The notes under the pieces are model-generated. The model was given only the letters and a program-made list of their open reading frames with translations, did not search any database and had not been told where the DNA came from. A stretch of 64,000 nt of DNA from an uncultured Gelidibacter sp. (GTDB lineage Bacteria; Bacteroidota; Bacteroidia; Flavobacteriales; Flavobacteriaceae), in contig NZ_CANMTE010000001.1 in assembly GCF_947500795.1 (NCBI RefSeq), positions 868,001-932,000 on the forward strand, given 5' to 3'. Both the position numbers and the translations under genes were made by a program. Shown piece after piece: positions 17,424 through 25,547 of the stretch (its first letter is position 1; every line of letters begins with the position of its first letter).

Positions 17424-18794
17424 TTATAGCTGCATTCTTTTAGAATAGGCTTTCATTTCCTTTATCACCTTCGGTGCTAAAATAATAGTCGCCGTCATGG
17501 TAGGAATTGCCATCAACGCAAATGTTCCATCAATCAAATTAAGCATCATACTTAATGGTGTTACTGCACCCAGAATGATACTCGCGATATAGAAATAATT
17601 GTAATAATGTTTGTTATGTGCCCCAAATAAGAAGGACATGCATTTTGTGCCATAATAAGAATAGGTAAACAAGGACGAAATACTAAAAGTTGCAATACAA
17701 ATCAACAACAGATAATTCCCATAGCCCGGCATCGCATCATTAAACGCCGCCGCCGTTAAGCTGACGCCATTGGCCTCACTAGTTTGCCATACGCCAGTAA
17801 CCAAAATTGCGAGTGCAGTTAAAGTACACACCACAAGCGTATCTATTGCAGGCCCTAACATTGCGACCAAACCTTCGCGAACAGGCTCATTTGTTTTTGA
17901 CGCGCCATGTGCCATTGGTGCGGTACCAATACCAGCTTCATTAGAAAATGCACCACGTCTCACGCCTAATAGTATCAATCCGCCAACAACACCTCCCAAG
18001 AACGAGTCGCCTTTAAAGAAATCACCAGCAAAGGCATCCGTAAACATCAATGCCAAATAACGAGGCACTTCTTCAATATATACTCCCAATATGATTAGGA
18101 CCAAAACGAAATATAAGAGCACCATACTTGGCACTAGCTTGGAAGCTGTTTTACTAATTCTGTCCAATCCACCTAAAATAACAACTGCTGTAATTATAAC
18201 AAGTATTATCCCGATAATGATATTTGAAGTGTTGGTCACTTCAATACCATTTGGTTCCAAAAGGACAAAGTTGATGGCTTGCTTTAATTGGTTCACGTTA
18301 AAAACCGGCAATGCGCCTATCAGTCCGCAAATACTAAAAAACACCGCTAATGGTTTCCAAGATTTCCCTAAGCCTTCCATAATAAAGTACATTGGTCCAC
18401 CTTGAATATCGCCATTACTGTCTTTTCCTCTATACATAATAGCTAAGGTACAGGTGAAAAATTTTGTAGACATGCCAATTATGGCGCTCATCCACATCCA
18501 AAACATTGCTCCAGGACCACCAATATGAATGGCTACCGCTACACCCGCGATATTTCCCATCCCGATAGTTGAAGCTAAAGCCGTTGAAAGTGCCTGGAAA
18601 TGAGTAATTTCTCCTGGTGCATTAGGGTCATCATACTTGCCTCTTAGGACATTTAAAGCGTGAAAGAAATAGCGAAAAGGTAAAAATTGGGATCGTACCA
18701 ATAAGTACAATCCTCCTCCAATTAGTAAAATCAATAAAGGTAAACCCCATGCGTAGTCAGCGTAGGCTTGAAAAATTGAATCTAAAGTCTTCAT
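17424..18794 (-). CDS. Alanine/glycine:cation symporter (AGCS family)
   Basis: A 456-residue inner-membrane transporter with about ten to eleven membrane helices. It shows AGCS features: the N-terminal P-F-R-Y-F-x-H-A segment, T-A-L-A-S-T-I-G-M-G-N-I-A-G-V-A near residues 70-85, G-G-P-M-Y-F-I near 132, and R-R-G-A-F-S-N-E-A-G-I-G-T-A-P-M-A in the middle. It imports alanine or glycine with sodium. It lies directly upstream of the acs operon on the same strand, 188 bp away, fitting an amino-acid/acetate catabolic neighbourhood. Shared regulation is possible but no matching operator was seen. Confidence 0.93.
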   Translation of the reverse strand: MKTLDSIFQAYADYAWGLPLLILLIGGGLYLLVRSQFLPFRYFFHALNVLRGKYDDPNAPGEITHFQALSTALASTIGMGNIAGVAVAIHIGGPGAMFWMWMSAIIGMSTKFFTCTLAIMYRGKDSNGDIQGGPMYFIMEGLGKSWKPLAVFFSICGLIGALPVFNVNQLKQAINFVLLEPNGIEVTNTSNIIIGIILVIITAVVILGGLDRISKTASKLVPSMVLLYFVLVLIILGVYIEEVPRYLALMFTDAFAGDFFKGDSFLGGVVGGLILLGVRRGAFSNEAGIGTAPMAHGASKTNEPVREGLVAMLGPAIDTLVVCTLTALAILVTGVWQTSEANGVSLTAAAFNDAMPGYGNYLLLICIATFSISSLFTYSYYGTKCMSFLFGAHNKHYYNYFYIASIILGAVTPLSMMLNLIDGTFALMAIPTMTATIILAPKVIKEMKAYSKRMQL

Positions 18795-18893
18795 TTGTAA
18801 AATTTGGTTAGCGATTTTAAAGATATAGTTTTCGTTTTATAATTTTTAAGAATGTCATAGAAAAAATCTCGAATCCTCGTAAAAGTTATTAAT

Positions 18894-18922
18894 TTTGATT
18901 TTTAACATTATATTTACATTTA
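18894..18922 (+). promoter_or_regulatory. Candidate Bacteroidota-type promoter of the acyltransferase gene
   Basis: TTTG at 18894-18897, a 17-bp spacer, then TACATTTA (consensus TAnnTTTG), 15 bp before the TTG start. The last base of the -7 element deviates. Confidence 0.4.
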
Positions 18923-18937
18923 CTAGCCAAAACCTCA

Positions 18938-20062
18938 TTGAAAGCAAACCGACTTTATTTTATTGACGCTGTAAGAGCGTTTGCCATTTTAATGATGCTT
19001 CAAGGCCACTTTGTGGATACCCTATTGAATCCAATTTATCGCGATGACTCCTATGTGGCCTACACAGTTTGGTCTTATTTTAGAGGAATTACCGCACCTA
19101 CATTTTTCACCATTTCAGGTTTAGTCTTTCTATATTTACTGTTGAAAGCGCATGCCAAAGGAAGTGACAAACAGCGTTTGCGGAAAGGTGCTACTCGGGG
19201 TGTGATGTTACTTGGTATTGGTTATGCGCTCAGAATTCCATTTTTTTCTTGGTTTAAGGGCGATTTTGATACCTACTTTTTGGTTATTGATGTCCTCCAA
19301 TGTATTGGATTGTCGCTACTCTTATTAATCGGACTTTATTTACTCTGCAGACGAAACAGTACCATACTTTCTATTGTATTATTGATTATCGGGTGCGTCA
19401 TATTTGTCACGGAGCCGTTGTATCGCACATTGACTTTAGAAAATGTACCGTTGGTTTTTGCTAATTATTTAAGTAAGTCTAATGGAAGTGTGTTTACGAT
19501 TTTACCATGGTTTGGCTATGTGGCGTTCGGAGGATTTTTCGCCACCTTATTTTTTAAGTATTCACATAAAAAACATTTCAAACAGATAACGGTGTCTGCA
19601 TTTTTTATCTTGAGTTTGATCCTGCTATTCTATTCTACGCAGATTTTACAACAATTATATGTAATTACGAATGTAGAATTGTTTGAAAGAGCGGCAAACT
19701 ATAATTACCTCTTCTTAAGATTAGGGAATGTACTGTTGTATTTCACCTTTTTCTACGCCTTAGAGCGCTTTATGAAGCAGTCCATTGTTACCAGAATTGG
19801 AGAAACCACCTTGAATATATATGTGGTCCACTTTATTATTATCTATGGAAGTTTCACTGGGATTGGCCTTAAACACTTTTACTACAAAGCATTAGAACCT
19901 TGGGAAGCCGTTTTTGGAGCCTTAGCATTTATTGTAGCGGTATGTATTATTGTGTTCCATATTGGAAAAACCAATGCGTTTATCTACAAATACCTAAGAA
20001 AACTATTGCACCTGATAAAACCATCAGATGCAACAGCGAATGAGTCAGAGGAAGACCTCTAG
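18938..20062 (+). CDS. Heparan-alpha-glucosaminide N-acetyltransferase-like membrane protein (DUF1624)
   Basis: A 374-residue polytopic membrane protein with about ten helices. The N-terminus (Y-F-I-D-A-V-R-A-F-A-I-L-M-M-L-x-G-H) and the R-G-x-T-A-P-T-F-F-x-I-S-G segment match the DUF1624 / HGSNAT catalytic family, related to acyltransferase 3 proteins. These transfer acetyl groups across the membrane onto amino sugars or other acceptors. The reading frame has no ATG near its start; the TTG at 18938 is the best initiation codon, since the first internal ATG falls inside the conserved first helix. It ends one base before the convergent purC. A second HGSNAT-like gene is at 51991. Confidence 0.8.
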   Translation: MKANRLYFIDAVRAFAILMMLQGHFVDTLLNPIYRDDSYVAYTVWSYFRGITAPTFFTISGLVFLYLLLKAHAKGSDKQRLRKGATRGVMLLGIGYALRIPFFSWFKGDFDTYFLVIDVLQCIGLSLLLLIGLYLLCRRNSTILSIVLLIIGCVIFVTEPLYRTLTLENVPLVFANYLSKSNGSVFTILPWFGYVAFGGFFATLFFKYSHKKHFKQITVSAFFILSLILLFYSTQILQQLYVITNVELFERAANYNYLFLRLGNVLLYFTFFYALERFMKQSIVTRIGETTLNIYVVHFIIIYGSFTGIGLKHFYYKALEPWEAVFGALAFIVAVCIIVFHIGKTNAFIYKYLRKLLHLIKPSDATANESEEDL

Positions 20063-20063
20063 G

Positions 20064-21017
20064 TTATTTATGATCAGCTAAAAAGCGTTCAACATTGGTT
20101 TTTATGCGCTCTTGAATGTGATTAACATCAGCCTTTACAAAAGCTTCACCCATAATATTTTCGTAAAGCTCAATATAACGGTCCGAAACGGCTTCAATAT
20201 AAGCGTCACTCATTTCAGGAACCGATTGTCCTTCCAAACCTTGAAAACCATTAGTAATCAACCATTGGCGCACAAACTCCTTAGATAGTTGTTTCTGTTG
20301 CTCACCACTATCTTGACGGTCTTGATAACCATCTGCATAAAAATATCTTGAAGAATCTGGCGTGTGGATTTCATCAATCAATACAATCTTGCCATCTTTC
20401 GTTTTTCCGAATTCATATTTAGTATCCACTAAAATCAGGCCTCTACTTGCTGCGATTTCAGAACCTCTTTGAAAAAGTTTTCGGGTGTAATCTTCTAACA
20501 CCACATAATCAGCTTCACTAACAATACCGCGTTTTAGGATGTCTTCTCTTGAAATATCTTCATCATGATCTCCCATTTCAGCTTTGGTAGCAGGCGTTAT
20601 GATAGGCTCAGGAAATTTGCCATTTTCTTTCATGCCTTCTGGAAGGGCAACACCACATAACATACGCTTTCCTGCTTTATACTCGCGTGCCGCATGACCC
20701 GACATATAGCCACGAATCACCATTTCAACTTTAAAAGGCTCACATAAATGACCTACAGCCACATTAGGATCTGGCGTAGCAATCAGCCAATTCGGAACCA
20801 AATCTTCAGTTTGCTTCATGAACTTGGTCGCAATTTGATTAAGGATTTGACCTTTATAAGGAATACCTTTTGGCATCACCACGTCAAATGCACTCAAACG
20901 ATCCGTTGCAATCATGACTAACAAATTGTCATTAATATTGTAAACCTCTCTGACCTTGCCTTTGTAAAGTCCTTTTTGTCCTGGAAAATTAAAGTTGGTG
21001 TCTATTATGGTATTCAT
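20064..21017 (-). CDS. purC: Phosphoribosylaminoimidazole-succinocarboxamide synthase
   Basis: A 317-residue SAICAR synthetase, ATP-dependent step of purine synthesis joining aspartate to CAIR. Visible are the N-terminal G-K-V-R-E-V-Y, the [12 protein letters not shown] segment, V-R-G-Y-M-S-G-H (family R-G-Y-x-x-G-S) and [13 protein letters not shown]. The length corresponds to the longer Bacteroidota/eukaryote-like version. It is convergent with the DUF1624 gene, with only one base between the stops and no terminator between them. Confidence 0.95.
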   Translation of the reverse strand: MNTIIDTNFNFPGQKGLYKGKVREVYNINDNLLVMIATDRLSAFDVVMPKGIPYKGQILNQIATKFMKQTEDLVPNWLIATPDPNVAVGHLCEPFKVEMVIRGYMSGHAAREYKAGKRMLCGVALPEGMKENGKFPEPIITPATKAEMGDHDEDISREDILKRGIVSEADYVVLEDYTRKLFQRGSEIAASRGLILVDTKYEFGKTKDGKIVLIDEIHTPDSSRYFYADGYQDRQDSGEQQKQLSKEFVRQWLITNGFQGLEGQSVPEMSDAYIEAVSDRYIELYENIMGEAFVKADVNHIQERIKTNVERFLADHK

Positions 21018-21085
21018 TTTGGCTGAAATTTAAGCTGTTTTATGTAACACAAAAGTAAGGGTATTGCTCATTAGAATGCAAAAAA

Positions 21086-21109
21086 AAAGAGCAGTAAAAA
21101 CTGCTCTTT
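21086..21109 (-). terminator. Terminator of the outer-membrane protein gene
   Basis: Nine-base stem AAAGAGCAG / CTGCTCTTT with a TAAAAA loop. On the minus strand the stem is followed by a run of T, a typical rho-independent terminator 22 bp after the stop of the beta-barrel gene. Confidence 0.85.
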
Positions 21110-21131
21110 CTAAAAATTTTAAAATTTCTTA

Positions 21132-21644
21132 TTAAAATCTCAAGTTATAGGTTGCTCCAATCCCAAGGACTTTAATATCCAAATCATTTTCAGCAAATGT
21201 GTTTTGGTAATAAGCGAAGAAATTCCAATCGTTGTTATGGTATCCAATTTGAGGGTTTAAATAAAGACCTCCATCATTGTTATCACTATTAGTTAAGAAT
21301 CCGTAACCGAAATCAGCACCTACAAACAAGCCTTTTTTCGCAAAATAATATCTCGCAAAACCAGCTGCTGGAATAACGCCAAAATCTTCACCATTATCTT
21401 TACCAAACATATGGGTGTAACCAGTTGCAATACCAATACCAAAATTTGGTGTTACCAAAAATTGTCCTTTCACATCCAATCCAAGGGCGAATGAAGCAAA
21501 GTCATCAGTGTCACCCACTGGCAAACCTGTATTCAATCCGACCTTTAACCATGAATTTTTGGAAGTAATGTCTTTTACTTGTACTTCCTGCGCGAAAGTT
21601 GTTAATCCCATAAACAACGCAAATACTAAAATAAGCTTCTTCAT
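21132..21644 (-). CDS. Small outer-membrane beta-barrel protein
   Basis: A 170-residue exported protein with a signal peptide (MKKLILVFALFMGLTTFA|QE). The mature part alternates hydrophobic and polar residues with glycine/aromatic-rich strands and ends in the outer-membrane signature G-A-T-Y-N-L-R-F with a C-terminal phenylalanine. This fits an eight-stranded OmpA/OmpW-like barrel. No peptidoglycan-binding domain is attached. It is monocistronic with its own terminator. Function unknown; a structural or porin-like role is inferred from the fold only. Confidence 0.8.
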   Translation of the reverse strand: MKKLILVFALFMGLTTFAQEVQVKDITSKNSWLKVGLNTGLPVGDTDDFASFALGLDVKGQFLVTPNFGIGIATGYTHMFGKDNGEDFGVIPAAGFARYYFAKKGLFVGADFGYGFLTNSDNNDGGLYLNPQIGYHNNDWNFFAYYQNTFAENDLDIKVLGIGATYNLRF

Positions 21645-21841
21645 TTTTTTTAAATAGTTTTAAGTTTATAAAAACTCAGTAGTCAAAATATGTACCACTT
21701 TTGAGTTTTAAAATGGGAACTATTCAAAAAAAATAGCAATGGGTTGAAGGTGAAATTATTAACAACAAATAAAATTTGTCATGCTTGTCAGGTCACGTCA
21801 TATAAGAGAACTTCGAGTAATTGGCAGTCCATTCGCTCCTA

Positions 21842-22795
21842 CTACTCCATGTTTTCACTACTCTTATAAGCTTCAATAATTTTACGGACCAATTTGTGAC
21901 GAATGACGTCAGTTTCATCCAAATAAATCATACCAACACCTTCTACATTTTTCAGAATTAAAAGTGCTTCTTTTAACCCTGATGTGGTACGTCTTGGTAA
22001 ATCAACTTGGCCCGGATCTCCGGTCAGTAAAAACTTCGCGTTTTTGCCCATTCTGGTCAAGAACATCTTCATCTGATTATGAGTGGTATTCTGGCCTTCA
22101 TCCAAAATCACGAAAGCGTTGTCTAATGTACGTCCACGCATAAACGCTAATGGTGCAATTTGAATCGTACCATTTTCAATAAGTTGCGCTAATTTTTCAG
22201 CGGGAATCATATCTCTTAACGCATCATATAAAGGCTGCATATAAGGATCTAGCTTTTCTTTTAAATCGCCCGGAAGAAATCCTAAGTTCTCTCCAGCTTC
22301 AACTGCAGGTCGCGTTAAAATTATTCTTTTTACTTCTTTATTTTTTAGAGCTTTAACTGCCAAAGCCACACCTGTATAGGTTTTTCCTGTTCCGGCAGGA
22401 CCAATAGCAAAAACCATATCATTTTGTCGCATACTTTCAACCAATTTTCGTTGATTGACCGTCTGTGCCTTAATAATTTTACCGCCAACACCGTGAACGA
22501 TCACTTCGCCACTTTTCTCAGTGGTAGTATAGTCCTCACTTTTAACGCTGGTTAAAACCTGCTCAATGGCATTTTCATCAATTTTATTATACTTTCCATA
22601 ATGTGCAACGAGCATGGTCATGCGCTTGTCAAATTCCTCAAGCACGTCTTGTTCGCCGTAAGCTTTAATTCTATTGCCTCTTGCGACAATTTTTAATTTT
22701 GGAAAATATTTTTTAAGTAGTTCAATATTAACGTTATGTGGTCCAAAAAATTCTTTTGGAGCAATTTCTTCCAGTTCTAATATAAGTTCATTCAA
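21842..22795 (-). CDS. PhoH family protein (PhoH-like ATPase)
   Basis: A 317-residue protein with an N-terminal KH-like part (about 1-95) and a RecA-like PhoH ATPase domain. Walker A is GPAGTGKT (132-139); Walker B is F-V-I-L-D-E-G-Q-N-T-T; T-G-D-P-x-Q-V-D-L-P follows. This is the usual size for PhoH/YbeZ, which works with the YbeY endoribonuclease in rRNA maturation in other bacteria. ybeY is not adjacent here. It is divergent from the SAM hydrolase gene, with a 211-bp AT-rich gap. Confidence 0.92.
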   Translation of the reverse strand: MNELILELEEIAPKEFFGPHNVNIELLKKYFPKLKIVARGNRIKAYGEQDVLEEFDKRMTMLVAHYGKYNKIDENAIEQVLTSVKSEDYTTTEKSGEVIVHGVGGKIIKAQTVNQRKLVESMRQNDMVFAIGPAGTGKTYTGVALAVKALKNKEVKRIILTRPAVEAGENLGFLPGDLKEKLDPYMQPLYDALRDMIPAEKLAQLIENGTIQIAPLAFMRGRTLDNAFVILDEGQNTTHNQMKMFLTRMGKNAKFLLTGDPGQVDLPRRTTSGLKEALLILKNVEGVGMIYLDETDVIRHKLVRKIIEAYKSSENME

Positions 22796-23006
22796 AAGCT
22801 ATCGGATTTAATAAATTAATCTCTTAAGTTTTATTAGTTTTGTGTGGACAAAAAAAGTCTCATAAATTTTCACGCTACTATACAAATCTAGTTGAAAAAT
22901 ATAGAAAAGTTTTATCAAAACATACAATTAATATATTTTTTTTAAATAGATAAAAGAAAGTATCATCACCATAGTAAGCAACCTAAAGAAGAACATTTAA
23001 AAGTAC

Positions 23007-23843
23007 ATGGCAATCATCACATTAACTACTGATTTTGGAGAAAAGGATCACTTTGTTGGCGCTATTAAAGGCTCTATTTATAGTGAACTTGAAGATGTAA
23101 AGATTGTGGATATCTCTCATGCTATTTCTCCGTTCAACGTTATGGAAGCTGCCTATATTATACAAAATGCCTACAGCAGTTTTCCCAAAGGGTCCATCCA
23201 TTTAATAGGTATTGATTCTGAATTGAATCCTGAAAACAAACATATTGCGCTAAAATTGAACGATCATTATTTTATATGTGCCAATAATGGCATTATGAGT
23301 ATGATTTGTAATGAAATTACTCCAGAAAAGATCGTGGAAATTAATATTCATGACAAGATAGAGACCAATTTCCCGGTATTGGATGTTTTTGTTAGAGTGG
23401 CCTGTCATATTGCACGTGGTGGGACTTTAGAGGTAGTAGGAAAGATAATATCAGAGATTAAACCGATTAAAAACCTGAATCCGTTTGTTAACGAAGATCA
23501 ATCTCAAATTATAGGGAGCGTTATATATATTGATAATTACGGCAACGTGATTACCAACATCCGTCGCAAATATTTTGAACAAGTCCAAAAAGGACGTGCT
23601 TTTGAAATTTCAGCAAGGAGTTATAAGTTTAAGGAAATTCATACAAAATACAGTGATATTGTCAATTTTGACATGCCGGAAGAAGACCGTCAGGATGAAG
23701 GCCGCGGATTAGTGGTTTTCAATTCGTCCGATTATTTAGAAATTGCCATTTATAAAAGTGATCTTGCAACGGTGGGCAGTGCATCGAGCTTAATGGGCTT
23801 GCAAATGCGTGATACGGTGACGGTGAATTTTTTGAAGGCTTGA
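23007..23843 (+). CDS. SAM hydroxide adenosyltransferase family protein (DUF62)
   Basis: A 278-residue protein of the DUF62 / SAM hydrolase family, relatives of fluorinases that cleave S-adenosylmethionine with hydroxide to adenosine and methionine. The N-terminal T-T-D-F-G-E-K-D-H-F-V-G-A-I-K-G carries the SAM-contacting aspartate, and I-Y-I-D-N-Y-G-N-V-I-T-N-I in the C-terminal barrel is characteristic. The proline-rich loop of true halogenases is not evident. It is divergent from phoH and followed at once by the heptanucleotide repeats, the first starting two bases after the stop. Confidence 0.9.
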   Translation: MAIITLTTDFGEKDHFVGAIKGSIYSELEDVKIVDISHAISPFNVMEAAYIIQNAYSSFPKGSIHLIGIDSELNPENKHIALKLNDHYFICANNGIMSMICNEITPEKIVEINIHDKIETNFPVLDVFVRVACHIARGGTLEVVGKIISEIKPIKNLNPFVNEDQSQIIGSVIYIDNYGNVITNIRRKYFEQVQKGRAFEISARSYKFKEIHTKYSDIVNFDMPEEDRQDEGRGLVVFNSSDYLEIAIYKSDLATVGSASSLMGLQMRDTVTVNFLKA

Positions 23844-23844
23844 T

Positions 23845-23900
23845 GATTGTTGATTGACGATTGAGGATTGTTGATTGTTGATTGTTGATTGTTGATTAAC
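23845..23900. repeat. Heptanucleotide microsatellite, GATTGTT type
   Basis: Eight tandem 7-base units: GATTGTT, GATTGAC, GATTGAG, four more GATTGTT, then GATTAAC. It begins directly after the SAM hydrolase stop codon. Units differ only in their last three bases. Confidence 0.9.
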
Positions 23901-23920
23901 TAAAACTAAAAATAAGCAAA

Positions 23921-24010
23921 CTGAAGACTGAGAACTGAAGACTGAGAACTGAATACTGAATACTGAAGACTGAAGACTGAAGACTGAAGACTGAAGACTG
24001 AAGACTGATA
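23921..24010. repeat. Heptanucleotide microsatellite, CTGAAGA type
   Basis: Twelve tandem 7-base units plus a partial CTGATA. Variants are CTGAAGA (eight copies, the last six consecutive), CTGAGAA (two) and CTGAATA (two). It ends 18 bp before the monooxygenase start codon, so copy number would change the distance between promoter and gene. Confidence 0.92.
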
Positions 24011-24027
24011 AAAATTAAACAAAAAAG

Positions 24028-24324
24028 ATGTTTGTAAGAATTGTAAAAATGAGTTTTGAACCTTCAAAGATTGAGGCGTTTTTGGACTTTTTCGAAACTA
24101 AAAAGGAGCTTATCAGAGGCTTTGAAGGCTGCCAATTTTTAGAACTTTACAGAGATAAAAACGATACGAATATATTTTTCACCTATAGTTATTGGAATGC
24201 AGAGTCAGATTTGGAAAATTACAGAAACTCTGATTTATTTAAAAGTGTTTGGGCAACAACCAAGCAGGCTTTTAATGCCAAGCCAGAAGCATGGAGCGTG
24301 GATAAATTAGTATCACTTAAATAA
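24028..24324 (+). CDS. Antibiotic biosynthesis monooxygenase (ABM) domain protein
   Basis: A 98-residue ferredoxin-like (dimeric alpha+beta barrel) protein. The pattern V-R-I-V-K-M-S-F ... F-L-D-F-F-E ... I-R-G-F-E-G-C-Q-F-L-E-L-Y-R-D ... F-F-T-Y-S-Y-W-N is typical of ABM/quinol monooxygenase domains. Members range from quinol monooxygenases to heme-degrading enzymes; no heme ligand can be assigned. It is 17 bp upstream of gldF and may be cotranscribed with it. The heptanucleotide repeat lies immediately upstream. Confidence 0.82.
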   Translation: MFVRIVKMSFEPSKIEAFLDFFETKKELIRGFEGCQFLELYRDKNDTNIFFTYSYWNAESDLENYRNSDLFKSVWATTKQAFNAKPEAWSVDKLVSLK

Positions 24325-24340
24325 TTTAGAACATAAATAC

Positions 24341-25051
24341 ATGTTTGCAATACTTAAAAAAGAAATCAATTCCTTCTTTGCATCGCCAATCGGTTATTTG
24401 GTGATTGCATTGTTTTTGGTGCTCAACGGACTTTTTCTGTGGTTATTTAAAGGCGATTTCAATATTTTAGAAAGTGGTTTTGCGGAGTTGACACCATTTT
24501 TCCTTTTGGCGCCTTGGATTCTCATCTTCTTAGTTCCTGCGGTTACCATGCGAAGCTTTTCTGATGAAAAAAAGCAAGGCACCTTAGAACTTTTGGTCAC
24601 CAAACCCCTATCCCATTTACAAATCGTATTAGGGAAATACATTGGCGCACTTATACTGATTGTTTTCGCATTGTTGCCAACACTTCTTTATGTTGTGGCG
24701 CTGGACAACTTGAAAATGAGCACTAATATCCTAGATTACGGGAGTATTATTGGCTCCTACCTTGGACTATTCTTTTTAGTGGCGGCATATACGGCCATCG
24801 GACTTTTTGCCTCTACCATATCTGACAACCAAATTGTAGCTTTTATTAGTGCTGTTTTTCTTTGCTTTTTCTTTTACTTCGGATTTGAAGGTCTTTCAAA
24901 TTTAAGTGCATGGCCATTAGAAAAATTAGGTATGGAAGCGCATTTTAACAGCATTAGCAGAGGTGTTTTAGACACTAGAGATTTACTTTATTTTATTACT
25001 ATTTCAGTCTTTTTTATTGCCCTGACCCAGTTCAACATTCAAAAAAAATAA
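24341..25051 (+). CDS. gldF: Gliding motility ABC transporter permease GldF
   Basis: A 236-residue ABC-2 type permease with six membrane helices. It starts M-F-A-I-L-K-K-E-I-N-S-F-F-A-S-P-I-G-Y and has the R-S-F-S-D-E-K-K-x-G-T-L-E-L-L-x-T-K-P ABC-2 coupling segment near residues 68-88, both typical of GldF. With GldG and the ATPase GldA (not in the window) it forms an ABC system linked to gliding in Flavobacteriia. The next gene starts one base after its stop. Confidence 0.92.
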   Translation: MFAILKKEINSFFASPIGYLVIALFLVLNGLFLWLFKGDFNILESGFAELTPFFLLAPWILIFLVPAVTMRSFSDEKKQGTLELLVTKPLSHLQIVLGKYIGALILIVFALLPTLLYVVALDNLKMSTNILDYGSIIGSYLGLFFLVAAYTAIGLFASTISDNQIVAFISAVFLCFFFYFGFEGLSNLSAWPLEKLGMEAHFNSISRGVLDTRDLLYFITISVFFIALTQFNIQKK

Positions 25052-25052
25052 T

Positions 25053-25547
25053 ATGATCATTACGCCCTTACTTATCCTTTTTTCAGTTATTGTATTTGCT
25101 TTAACTTTTCTATTTGTGAATACAATTGATGATCGCAAGTGGATTACCATTCCGCTAAGCATTATTTTAACGCCTTTTATCTATTTCTATGCGTTTTACC
25201 CGATGTTGAATATCTTCAGCAGCTATCATCATGAAAAATATTTCGATGCCAAACTGTGGCATAAAAATCCTTCGTTCCGTTATGAAATGTATGATAACAT
25301 CATAGAAACAGATACGTTGATAGGCATCTCCAAGCCAAAAATAAAAGAACTTTTGGGCACCTATGAATGGTTATCTTGGGATGATGCTAAAAACGCACAC
25401 AACCAGGACCGTTGGAATTACGGCATTGGTATTTTACCAGGGGCGTTCAATAGTCAATCTGAAGCTATGGAAGTTGTATTTGATAATGACACTGTAAGTC
25501 AGATAAACACCTATAAAATTACCCTCAAAGTAGATGCTAAAAAATAA
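25053..25547 (+). CDS. Hypothetical membrane-anchored protein between gldF and gldG
   Basis: A 164-residue protein with two N-terminal hydrophobic segments (about 3-22 and 30-50) and a soluble remainder containing W-L-S-W-D-D and G-I-L-P-G-A motifs. I do not recognise the family. It is embedded between gldF (1 bp gap) and gldG (14-bp overlap), so it is cotranslated with the gliding ABC transporter. A role in that complex is an inference from position. Confidence 0.75.
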   Translation: MIITPLLILFSVIVFALTFLFVNTIDDRKWITIPLSIILTPFIYFYAFYPMLNIFSSYHHEKYFDAKLWHKNPSFRYEMYDNIIETDTLIGISKPKIKELLGTYEWLSWDDAKNAHNQDRWNYGIGILPGAFNSQSEAMEVVFDNDTVSQINTYKITLKVDAKK

